Assembly: GCA_041795785.1 (NCBI GenBank)
Contig: JBHBXR010000152.1
Coordinates: forward strand, 1 to 12,950
Length of the DNA: 12,950 nt
Direction: 5' to 3'
Source of the DNA: CAJPST01 sp041795785
GTDB taxonomy: Bacteria; Pseudomonadota; Gammaproteobacteria; Enterobacterales; Pasteurellaceae
Shown: positions 6,685-12,950 of the stretch, in pieces
Numbering within the stretch: the stretch's first letter is position 1
Layout: each line of letters begins with the position of its first letter
The notes under the pieces: model-generated
Database searches by the model: none
What the model was told of the DNA's origin: nothing
What the model saw: only the letters and a program-made list of their open reading frames with translations
Position numbers and translations under genes: made by a program

Positions 6685-7982
6685 AATTCTGACTTCACTT
6701 TATTGAAAATATTTTTAATCCCTTTCCAAATTAAAGATAAGGCTCCGTCATCAGAATGACTTCCGCCAATCCCGAAGGATATTTTATCTTCACTGTTATA
6801 ATGGCTATACTGCAATAAACCGATAACCGTCGAATATTGCGGTTTATTCACATAATCCGTCAATCCCGCAATATTTAAAGGATGTCCGATACGCACATGG
6901 GAACCGAAAATATTCGTCGCACATTTTGCAATATCTTCCATTTGCGAACCGCCGCCGGTCAACACAATACCGGCAATTAAATCCTGTTTAATGCCTTCTG
7001 CGGCCAACCTATGACGTAATTGCGTCAGTTCGTGCTCAACAACCGTTAACAGATCACTATAACAACGCGAAGTGACTTCAACGATTTGCGCCTTGGTAAA
7101 AGTTCTCACCGAGCCGCCGCCAAGAGCCGCCACTTCAATTTTTTTCTTAGCGAACTGTTCTGCCAAATCTAAGCCGGGATTGACCGCACTTCCGTAATTA
7201 ATTTTGATACTTTCCGCTTCATTGCGTGAAGTCGTCAGGCTTTGTGCGACATAATCGGTCACATTGTTACCGCCGTAGGGAATAACTTTACTGAAACGCA
7301 ACGCACCGTTGGTATAAACCATAATATCCATCGTGCCGCCGCCGAAATCAATCAGACAGACGCCTAAATCTTTTTCGTCCTCGGTCAATACCGCATGACT
7401 GGAAGCCAAACCTGAAAAGACAATTTGCGCCACGGATAATCCGCAACTTTCTACCGCTTTCTTCAAGTTTGTTACCCAAGCCTGATGGCAACCGATTAAA
7501 TGTGCCTGAGCACGTAAGCGAACTCCTTGCAACCCCAACGGATTTTTAATATTTTGTTGTTTATCAACCGCATATTCTTGTGGAATAACGTGTAAGAGGG
7601 AAAGTCCTTCCGGTAACTTCACCGATCTGGCGGTGTGCATCGCCAAATCGATCTCATCTTGTGTCACTTCCCCCGTTTCAACGGGAATCGGAACAAAACC
7701 ACTTTCGTTTAAGCTCTGGATATGTTCGCCGGTAATTGCCAATGTAACGGTTCTTATTTCACAATCCGCAATAGATTCCGCCGCTTCAATCGCGCGTTGG
7801 ATAGAATTTACTACTGCAGATAAATCCGTAATACTGCCTTTATCAATACCTTTTGAAGGACAACTTCCTACACCAAGCACATTAACGACACCGTCAGGCA
7901 GAACTTCGCCGACTACGGCAACGACTTTGGATGTTCCCACTTCTAATCCGACAACGGTTCTTGATTCCACAATTTTTACCAT
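6681..7982 (-). CDS. ftsA: Cell division protein FtsA, actin-like membrane tether of FtsZ
   Basis: FtsA binds ATP, links FtsZ filaments to the inner membrane and helps recruit later divisome proteins. It has 433 aa, slightly longer than E. coli FtsA (420). The N-terminal phosphate loop is in VVGLEVGTSK (10-19). The SHS2/1C domain lies near 84-165. The second phosphate motif IDFGGGTMD is at 211-219 and the adenosine motif LTGGGSQ at 341-347. The C-terminal amphipathic helix (about 417-433, IWKGIKNIFNKVKSEF) matches the E. coli membrane-targeting sequence. The start ATG at 7982 gives the family N-terminus, with a weak GGAA-type ribosome site. An uptake signal at 7183-7191 encodes S265-A266-V267. 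It follows ftsQ by 52 bases. Confidence 0.97.
   Translation of the reverse strand: MVKIVESRTVVGLEVGTSKVVAVVGEVLPDGVVNVLGVGSCPSKGIDKGSITDLSAVVNSIQRAIEAAESIADCEIRTVTLAITGEHIQSLNESGFVPIPVETGEVTQDEIDLAMHTARSVKLPEGLSLLHVIPQEYAVDKQQNIKNPLGLQGVRLRAQAHLIGCHQAWVTNLKKAVESCGLSVAQIVFSGLASSHAVLTEDEKDLGVCLIDFGGGTMDIMVYTNGALRFSKVIPYGGNNVTDYVAQSLTTSRNEAESIKINYGSAVNPGLDLAEQFAKKKIEVAALGGGSVRTFTKAQIVEVTSRCYSDLLTVVEHELTQLRHRLAAEGIKQDLIAGIVLTGGGSQMEDIAKCATNIFGSHVRIGHPLNIAGLTDYVNKPQYSTVIGLLQYSHYNSEDKISFGIGGSHSDDGALSLIWKGIKNIFNKVKSEF
7183..7191 (-). repeat. DNA uptake signal core inside ftsA
   Basis: AAGTGCGGT on the minus strand lies in ftsA and encodes Ser-Ala-Val (265-267) in frame AGT GCG GTC. The extended AT segments are poorly matched. 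Confidence 0.9.
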
Positions 7983-8034
7983 TTAATTATTCCACATTCT
8001 TTATTTACTTTATTATATTTCAACTATTGATCCG

Positions 8035-8802
8035 TTAATTATCAATAAATCCTACCGCAGCACCGACTTTATATCTTAAATCCACATAATCAATCTTTTT
8101 ATTTTCCGGTACTTCAATTTGCGGATAGATTGTCACAAAACGTTCCAATTTCGATTTCCATTCGCCGCGTCCGAGTTTCAAAGTAATATCGTTATCCAAC
8201 ACGATTTCCCACGCTCCCCGTTCATCAACGGCGACGGATCTTAACAGTATTCCCTTCGGATGCAATTCATTATAAATTTGATGCCAAGTGGATAATACCA
8301 ATTCGCTTTGATAATCGGGGCCGAACAAACGGGGCAAATTCGGATTCTTTAATTTACCTGCCGGCAGTTGAAAAACAACGCCGTCAGTCGAAAGAAAATT
8401 ACCGCCGTTCCACATTGCAACAGGCGAATATTCCGCTACGGAAATACTTAGTTTATCCGGCCAAACTTTACGCACACTGGCACTTTTGACCCAAGGCATT
8501 GATTGGATCTGCTCGCGTACCACCTCTACATTTTGCCCGAAAAAACCTTTAAGCGTTCCCATACTTAGGATAGCTTCCCGAATATCCGCATTTGTCGTGA
8601 AGTGCGGCGCGCCCAACAAGGCAAAGGAACTGATCGGTTTACGGTCTAATTTTTCCAACCAATTCTGCCAATTTGAATAGGCATAGAAAAATACAGCCGC
8701 GCATAATAGCACAAATAATGGTCGAATTGGCACAAAAAAATGCGATTTCGGTTCATTCTGCCGAATCACTTTTTGTCCCCTTTTCCCCTTAATGACTGCC
8801 AT
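8035..8802 (-). CDS. ftsQ: Cell division protein FtsQ
   Basis: FtsQ is a bitopic inner-membrane protein that forms the FtsQ-FtsB-FtsL complex and connects early and late divisome parts. It has 255 aa (276 in E. coli). A short basic cytoplasmic tail (1-22, rich in K and R) precedes one membrane segment (about 23-43). Next come the periplasmic POTRA domain (about 57-127, including SMPWVKSASVRKVWPDKL) and the FtsQ beta domain (128-255, with LPRLFGP and a YVDLRYK end). Low overall similarity is typical of this family, so position in the cluster adds weight. The ATG overlaps the ddl stop by one base (TAATG), implying translational coupling. GGAG and GAG lie within the end of ddl. Confidence 0.94.
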   Translation of the reverse strand: MAVIKGKRGQKVIRQNEPKSHFFVPIRPLFVLLCAAVFFYAYSNWQNWLEKLDRKPISSFALLGAPHFTTNADIREAILSMGTLKGFFGQNVEVVREQIQSMPWVKSASVRKVWPDKLSISVAEYSPVAMWNGGNFLSTDGVVFQLPAGKLKNPNLPRLFGPDYQSELVLSTWHQIYNELHPKGILLRSVAVDERGAWEIVLDNDITLKLGRGEWKSKLERFVTIYPQIEVPENKKIDYVDLRYKVGAAVGFIDN

Positions 8803-9725
8803 TAAACACTCAACTCCAAAATCTTCTCAACCAGTTTTTCAAACGAATATCCCACTGTTGCCGCCGATTTAGGGAATAAACTGTGGCTTGTCATTCCCGG
8901 TGTAGTATTCACTTCAACTAAGCGAAAATTTCCCTGCGCATCCGTCATCACATCAATGCGGCTCCAACCGCGACAACCGACCGCATCATAAGCCTGTTTC
9001 ACTAATTTACGTAATTCCTCTTCTTTTTCAGGGCTAATCGGTGCCGGGCAAATATATTGCGTATTATCGGAAATATATTTGGCGTTATAATCATAAAACT
9101 CGCCTTCCGGAATAATTTGAATGGACGGCAACACTTCGTTATCCAATACGGGTACGGTCATTTCAATACCGGACAGCCATTCTTCAATTAATACGGTGTC
9201 ATCACATTCTAAGGCAAAATCGACCGCACTTTTCAATTCCTCAACGGCATTCACCTTCGTCAAACCGACACTGGAACCTTCCCGCGACGGTTTTACCATC
9301 AACGGCAAGCCTAAACGTTCGACAACTGCCGTAGGATTTAGTTCTGATACGCTGTCTCTGGTAACAATTTCCATATCGGCAATCGGCAAACCAAAGCCTT
9401 TCCATAACATTTTGGTACGCATTTTATCCATCGTCAGCGCCGACGCCATCACGCCGCAACCGGTATAAGGCAAGCCTATTTGTTCCAACACGCCCTGCAC
9501 GACGCCGTCTTCACCGCCGCGACCGTGTAAAATATTAAATACCCGATCAAATCCCATTTGTTTTAGATCGGTCAGCGCCGTTTCTTTCGGATCCACTGCA
9601 TGCGCGTCATATCCCAAACTTAGTAACGCCCCCAATACTGCACGTCCGGAATTTAATGAAACCTCACGTTCGGCGGAAGTTCCGCCTAATAACACGGCTA
9701 TTTTTTGTTGTTTTAATGCTTTCAT
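8802..9725 (-). CDS. ddl: D-alanine--D-alanine ligase (DdlB type)
   Basis: This ATP-grasp ligase joins two D-alanines for the UDP-MurNAc pentapeptide. From the ATG at 9725 it has 307 aa, as E. coli DdlB (306). That ATG leaves a 13-base gap after murC with AGGA near the murC stop. A longer TTG reading from 9761 would overlap murC and adds 12 residues with no family match. Active-site residues visible are E19 (TSAEREVS), K145 and S151 (KPSREGSSVG), K216 and Y217 (YDYNAKY), R256 and N273 (EVNTTPGMTSHS). Tyrosine at 217 is typical of D-Ala-D-Ala rather than D-lactate ligases. An uptake signal at 9223-9231 encodes SAV (166-168). The stop overlaps the ftsQ start. Confidence 0.97.
   Translation of the reverse strand: MKALKQQKIAVLLGGTSAEREVSLNSGRAVLGALLSLGYDAHAVDPKETALTDLKQMGFDRVFNILHGRGGEDGVVQGVLEQIGLPYTGCGVMASALTMDKMRTKMLWKGFGLPIADMEIVTRDSVSELNPTAVVERLGLPLMVKPSREGSSVGLTKVNAVEELKSAVDFALECDDTVLIEEWLSGIEMTVPVLDNEVLPSIQIIPEGEFYDYNAKYISDNTQYICPAPISPEKEEELRKLVKQAYDAVGCRGWSRIDVMTDAQGNFRLVEVNTTPGMTSHSLFPKSAATVGYSFEKLVEKILELSV
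9223..9231 (-). repeat. DNA uptake signal core inside ddl
   Basis: AAAGTGCGGT on the minus strand lies in ddl and encodes Ser-Ala-Val (166-168). The downstream CGATTTT and GAATGT fit most of the extended consensus, so it is probably a strong signal. Confidence 0.9.
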
Positions 9726-9738
9726 TGTTATCTTATTC

Positions 9739-11169
9739 CTACTCGTTCGTCCATAATTCAACCAATTGACGGGAAAGTTTACTCACATTTCCCGCTCCTT
9801 GTGCCAAAATCAAATCACCGTCTTGTAACACTTGATCCATAATTTCCGCCAATTGAGCATGATCCGCTACAAATATCGGGTCAATTTTGCCCAGATTACG
9901 AATAGAGCGACAAAGCGCACGGCTGTCCGCACCGGCAATCGGCGCCTCACCCGCAGCATATACGTCAAGCATAATCAACACATCCACTTGCGACAGCACT
10001 TGTACAAAATCATCAAACAAATCTCTTGTACGAGAATAACGATGAGGTTGAAAAATCATCACGACACGCTTATTTTGCCAGCCTTGACGCGCCGCCTGAA
10101 TAGTCACCGCCACTTCCGTCGGATGATGTCCGTAGTCATCCACCAACATCACTTTACCGTTCGGGCGGATAAACTCACCGAGCTGATCAAAACGGCGACC
10201 GGCACCTTGGAAATCCGCTAATGCAGCTAAAATCGCCTCGTCACCGATACCTTCCTCTTTCGCCACCGCTAAGGCCGCCGTGGCGTTTAAGGCATTATGC
10301 TGCCCCGGTACGTTTAATAACACTTCAATACGTTTTTTACTCGGTGTAATGACTGTGTAATGCCCCTGAAAACCTGTTTGTTCATAATTTTCAATGCGAT
10401 AATCGGCATCTTCACTAAAACCGTAAGTGATTACTTGACGCCCGACCTGCGGGATTAATTCCACTAATACGGGATCATCCGCACACATTACCGCCAAACC
10501 GTAAAACGGCAGATTATGCAGAAAGTTCACATAGGTTTGTTTCATTTCCTCAAAATTACCGTGATAGGTTTCCATGTGATCCGGTTCGATATTGGTCACT
10601 ACGGAAACCATCGGCTGTAAATGTAAAAAGGATGCGTCGCTCTCATCCGCTTCGGCAATAAAATAACGGCTGCATCCCAAATAAGCGTTGGTTCCCGCCG
10701 ATTTCACCAAACCTCCGTTGACAAAAGTCGGATCCAAACCGGCTTGAGTATAAATCATTGAAATCATCGCCGTGGTAGTGGTTTTACCGTGCGTTCCCGC
10801 AATGGCAATGCCGTGACGGAAACGCATCAGTTCGGCAAGCATTTGCGCCCGTTGGATGACCGGAATTCGTTTCTCTAACGCCGCTACAACTTCCACGTTA
10901 TCCGCTTTAATCGCACTGGATACCACGACAACATTCGCTTCCGCCACGTTAGACGCATCGTGGGAAAAATAAATTTTCGCCCCTAACGAAATAAGCCGAT
11001 TTGTCACCGCACTTTCCGCTATATCCGAGCCGGTAACCTCATAACCTTCATTTAACAATACTTCGGCGATACCGCCCATCCCCGCACCGCCGATACCGAC
11101 GAAATGAATTTGGTTCACCCGACGCATACTCGGTATGATTTGTCTGACTTTTTGTTGAATATCTTGCAT
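9739..11169 (-). CDS. murC: UDP-N-acetylmuramate--L-alanine ligase
   Basis: MurC adds L-alanine to UDP-MurNAc with ATP, the first step of the peptide stem, in the cytoplasm. It has 476 aa, normal for the family. The N-terminal UDP-MurNAc domain (about 1-120) has the glycine loop GIGGAGMGG (25-33). The central ATPase domain carries the P-loop GTHGKTTT (125-132, K129), EADESD (173-178) and the HNALNATAA region (291-299). The C-terminal domain has DDYGHHPTE (344-352) and QPHRYSRT. The ATG start follows murG by 20 bases, with only a weak A-rich ribosome site. An uptake signal at 11006-11014 encodes S53-A54-V55 next to the nucleotide-sugar loop. Confidence 0.98.
   Translation of the reverse strand: MQDIQQKVRQIIPSMRRVNQIHFVGIGGAGMGGIAEVLLNEGYEVTGSDIAESAVTNRLISLGAKIYFSHDASNVAEANVVVVSSAIKADNVEVVAALEKRIPVIQRAQMLAELMRFRHGIAIAGTHGKTTTTAMISMIYTQAGLDPTFVNGGLVKSAGTNAYLGCSRYFIAEADESDASFLHLQPMVSVVTNIEPDHMETYHGNFEEMKQTYVNFLHNLPFYGLAVMCADDPVLVELIPQVGRQVITYGFSEDADYRIENYEQTGFQGHYTVITPSKKRIEVLLNVPGQHNALNATAALAVAKEEGIGDEAILAALADFQGAGRRFDQLGEFIRPNGKVMLVDDYGHHPTEVAVTIQAARQGWQNKRVVMIFQPHRYSRTRDLFDDFVQVLSQVDVLIMLDVYAAGEAPIAGADSRALCRSIRNLGKIDPIFVADHAQLAEIMDQVLQDGDLILAQGAGNVSKLSRQLVELWTNE
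11006..11014 (-). repeat. DNA uptake signal core inside murC
   Basis: AAAGTGCGGT on the minus strand lies in murC and encodes Ser-Ala-Val (53-55) in frame AGT GCG GTG. The extended part is partly matched. Confidence 0.9.
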
Positions 11170-11189
11170 TTTATCTTTTCAACCTTTTA

Positions 11190-12248
11190 CTAATTGGCAT
11201 TTTCAATAATCACTTCCGCCACACGCTGTGCGGCAAGCGGTGCCGACATTTGTTTGGCTTTCAGCGCCATTTGCAACAATTTTTCACGATCCAATCCGCT
11301 TAAAATATCAACTAAAATATCGGCGTTTAATTCGGATTGCTGCACGATTTTAGCGGCGCCGACATCGGCTAAATATTTCGCATTCAAATATTGCTGCTGA
11401 TCTTTATGTTGGAACGGCACGAAAATTGCTGGTGTCCCCACCGCAGCCAATTCACATACAGTCAACGCGCCGGAACGACAAATAACAATATCCGCCCATC
11501 CATAGGCTTGCGCCATATCGTCTATAAACTCCGTAAGCCGTACATCCGCCTCGGGCGGATAAAGTGCGGTCACATTTTCCACTGATCCTTTCCCCACTTG
11601 ATGACGGACTTCCAATTTATCGGCTAACCGCGCCACCACCTGCGGAACGGTTTGATTCAGCACTCTTGCACCCTGACTGCCGCCCACGACTAACAGACGT
11701 AATTTCCCGTGACGCCCGGCGAAACGCTGCTCCGGACTCGGCATCGCAAATAAGTCCTGACGAACGGGATTGCCTACAACCTCCGCATTTGGAAAGGCGG
11801 TCGGAAACGCCTGTAATACCCGTTTGGCAATTTTTGCCAAACAGACATTGGTTAAACCTGCCACGGCATTTTGCTCGTGTAAAATCACCGGCACGCCGCA
11901 CAGTTTAGCCGCAATACCGCCCGGCCCCGAGACATAACCGCCCATTCCCAACACCGCATCGGGAGCTTGTTTACGAATAATTTTACGCGCTTGAAGTACC
12001 GCTCGGAACACGGCAAACGGCGCTTTCAGCAACGCAAGAACACCTTTACCGCGCACACCCGAAATTTGAATAAATTCAATAGGAAAACCGTGTTTGGGAA
12101 CAAGTTGGGCTTCCATACGATCTTGCGTTCCCAGCCAACAAATATCCCACCCCTGTTGTTGTAAATATTGCGCAACGGCAATGGCAGGGAAGACGTGTCC
12201 GCCCGTTCCACCCGCCATCACTAATAATTTTTTTCTTTTTTCTGTCAC
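11190..12248 (-). CDS. murG: UDP-GlcNAc--undecaprenyl-pyrophosphoryl-MurNAc-pentapeptide GlcNAc transferase
   Basis: MurG transfers GlcNAc to lipid I, making lipid II at the cytoplasmic face of the inner membrane. It has 352 aa, as usual (GT28 family). The N-terminal acceptor domain has glycine loops GGTGGH (13-18) and GMGGYVSGPGG (101-111) with HEQNAVAG (124-131). The C-terminal donor domain has GGSQGA (189-194), the CRSGALTVCELAAVG stretch (257-271) and HKDQQQYLNA (281-290). The start codon is GTG at 12248, preceded by AGGA at 7 bases. This SD overlaps the ftsW stop codon, so translation is probably coupled. An uptake signal in the opposite orientation to the others lies at 11562-11570. Confidence 0.97.
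   Translation of the reverse strand: MTEKRKKLLVMAGGTGGHVFPAIAVAQYLQQQGWDICWLGTQDRMEAQLVPKHGFPIEFIQISGVRGKGVLALLKAPFAVFRAVLQARKIIRKQAPDAVLGMGGYVSGPGGIAAKLCGVPVILHEQNAVAGLTNVCLAKIAKRVLQAFPTAFPNAEVVGNPVRQDLFAMPSPEQRFAGRHGKLRLLVVGGSQGARVLNQTVPQVVARLADKLEVRHQVGKGSVENVTALYPPEADVRLTEFIDDMAQAYGWADIVICRSGALTVCELAAVGTPAIFVPFQHKDQQQYLNAKYLADVGAAKIVQQSELNADILVDILSGLDREKLLQMALKAKQMSAPLAAQRVAEVIIENAN
11562..11570 (+). repeat. DNA uptake signal core inside murG, opposite orientation
   Basis: AAAGTGCGGT reads on the plus strand, against the gene. On the coding strand it is ACCGCACTT and encodes Thr-Ala-Leu (227-229). It is the only copy in this orientation in the window. Confidence 0.9.
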
Positions 12249-12257
12249 TTGATATTC

Positions 12258-12950
12258 CTAATCGTCTCTTAAACGGGCATGTCCGCCAAGCATTAAGCGG
12301 TTCTCGTGATCAATACGCAACAACACCGCAATACTGATCGCCATAATCACTAAACTTGATCCGCCGTAACTGATGAGCGGAAAAGTCAAACCTTTTGTCG
12401 GCAATAAGCCCATCGCCATTCCCAAATTCACAAATCCTTGAAAGAAAATCCAAAAGCTGATGCCAAACGCAAAGAAACCTTTAAAACGTTGTTCCAATAA
12501 TAAGGATTCACGTCCGATTTTCATGGCGCGGAAAACCAATAATCCCAATAAACAAACGATCACGATAATGCCGATAAATCCGAATTCTTCACCGACAACC
12601 GCCATAACAAAGTCGGTATGCGCTTCGGGCAAATATTCTAATTTTTGAATGGAATTGCCCAATCCTTCTCCGCTAATTTCACCGCGACCGAACGCCATCA
12701 ATGAATTGGATAACTGGAACCCCGTACCGTAAGGATCTTTAAAAGGTTCTAAAAAACCGGCAAAACGTTTTAAGCGGTAGGACGAAGATACAACCAAGAA
12801 AACAAATAAAAAGACGCCGATTCCCAATAAACCGACGAATTGCAAGATATGGGCACCGACAATAAATAATAAGCCGAAAGTAATCACGAACAATACTACC
12901 GTGCTACCGAAATCCGGCTGTAATAACAACACCATACCGAACACTGCCAC
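12258..12950 (-). CDS. ftsW: Septal peptidoglycan glycosyltransferase FtsW (SEDS family), C-terminal part
   Basis: FtsW polymerises lipid II at the septum together with FtsI. Only the last 230 residues are in the window; the N-terminus lies beyond the right edge, and by E. coli length (414 aa) roughly 160-180 residues are missing. Visible SEDS landmarks are LLQPDFGS (9-16 of this fragment), the large periplasmic loop with FQLSNSLMAFGRGEISGEGLG, EYLPEAHTDF (105-114; its aspartate matches E. coli catalytic D297), LPTKGLTFPLISYGGSS (183-199) and LLRID. Several hydrophobic membrane segments alternate with these. The first codon visible is GTG but this is internal, not a start. It ends 9 bases before murG. 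Confidence 0.97.
   Translation of the reverse strand: MAVFGMVLLLQPDFGSTVVLFVITFGLLFIVGAHILQFVGLLGIGVFLFVFLVVSSSYRLKRFAGFLEPFKDPYGTGFQLSNSLMAFGRGEISGEGLGNSIQKLEYLPEAHTDFVMAVVGEEFGFIGIIVIVCLLGLLVFRAMKIGRESLLLEQRFKGFFAFGISFWIFFQGFVNLGMAMGLLPTKGLTFPLISYGGSSLVIMAISIAVLLRIDHENRLMLGGHARLRDD

Noticed and set aside
8012..8017. TATAAT on the minus strand in the ftsQ-ftsA gap
   Set aside because: It is a perfect -10, but no acceptable -35 lies 15-19 bases upstream and there is no extended -10. In an AT-rich gap this is weak evidence for an ftsA promoter.
8600..8608. AAGTGCGGC in ftsQ on the plus strand, a near uptake signal
   Set aside because: It differs from the core at one position and lacks the AT-rich extension, so it was not counted.
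9726..9761. TTG start for ddl, 12 residues longer and overlapping murC
   Set aside because: The extra residues do not match DdlB proteins, and the ATG at 9725 gives normal length with AGGA upstream.
11617..11901. 94-codon reading frame antisense-frame within murG, and similar frames on the plus strand such as 7633-7986 and 11564-11908
   Set aside because: They overlap well-identified conserved genes, have no recognisable domains or ribosome sites, and are expected by-products of codon use.

Overview
The window is a stretch of a gammaproteobacterial chromosome, almost certainly from the family Pasteurellaceae. Two things point there. First, the 9-base Haemophilus-type DNA uptake signal (AAGTGCGGT) occurs seven times in 12.95 kb, where chance predicts about 0.1. 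Second, the proteins resemble E. coli and Haemophilus homologues throughout. The Hin-type signal, not the ACAAGCGGT form, suggests the Haemophilus/Pasteurella/Aggregatibacter/Basfia/A. succinogenes side of the family; the exact species is not determined. All ten genes lie on the minus strand, so transcription runs from the right edge to the left.

Right two thirds (12950 down to 4397): the distal half of the classical division and cell wall (dcw) cluster, in the order ftsW (cut by the window edge), murG, murC, ddl, ftsQ, ftsA, ftsZ, lpxC. The first five are packed tightly (gaps of 9, 20 and 13 bases, then a 1-base overlap), which suggests one transcript. Spacing loosens before ftsA (52), ftsZ (85) and lpxC (48). 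A good sigma70-type promoter lies in the ftsA-ftsZ gap. The products make lipid II (MurC, Ddl, MurG), polymerise it at the septum (FtsW), build the Z-ring (FtsQ, FtsA, FtsZ) and commit UDP-GlcNAc to lipid A (LpxC).

Left third (4396 down to 209): three metabolic genes unrelated to division, namely yqhD (NADPH-dependent aldehyde reductase), ushA (periplasmic UDP-sugar hydrolase/5'-nucleotidase) and pheA (chorismate mutase/prephenate dehydratase). A hairpin with a U-run sits between lpxC and yqhD. A strong promoter followed at once by a 12-bp hairpin precedes pheA. From memory, H. influenzae has pheA directly after lpxC, which would make yqhD and ushA an insertion or a lineage-specific arrangement here. 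Positions 1-208 hold no gene: the stretch is AT-rich, with one uptake signal and one imperfect hairpin.

I see no mobile element, CRISPR array, RNA gene or evidently new system. The interest lies in leader architecture (hairpins placed between promoter and ribosome binding site), in the codon frame of the uptake signals, and in an FtsZ insertion.
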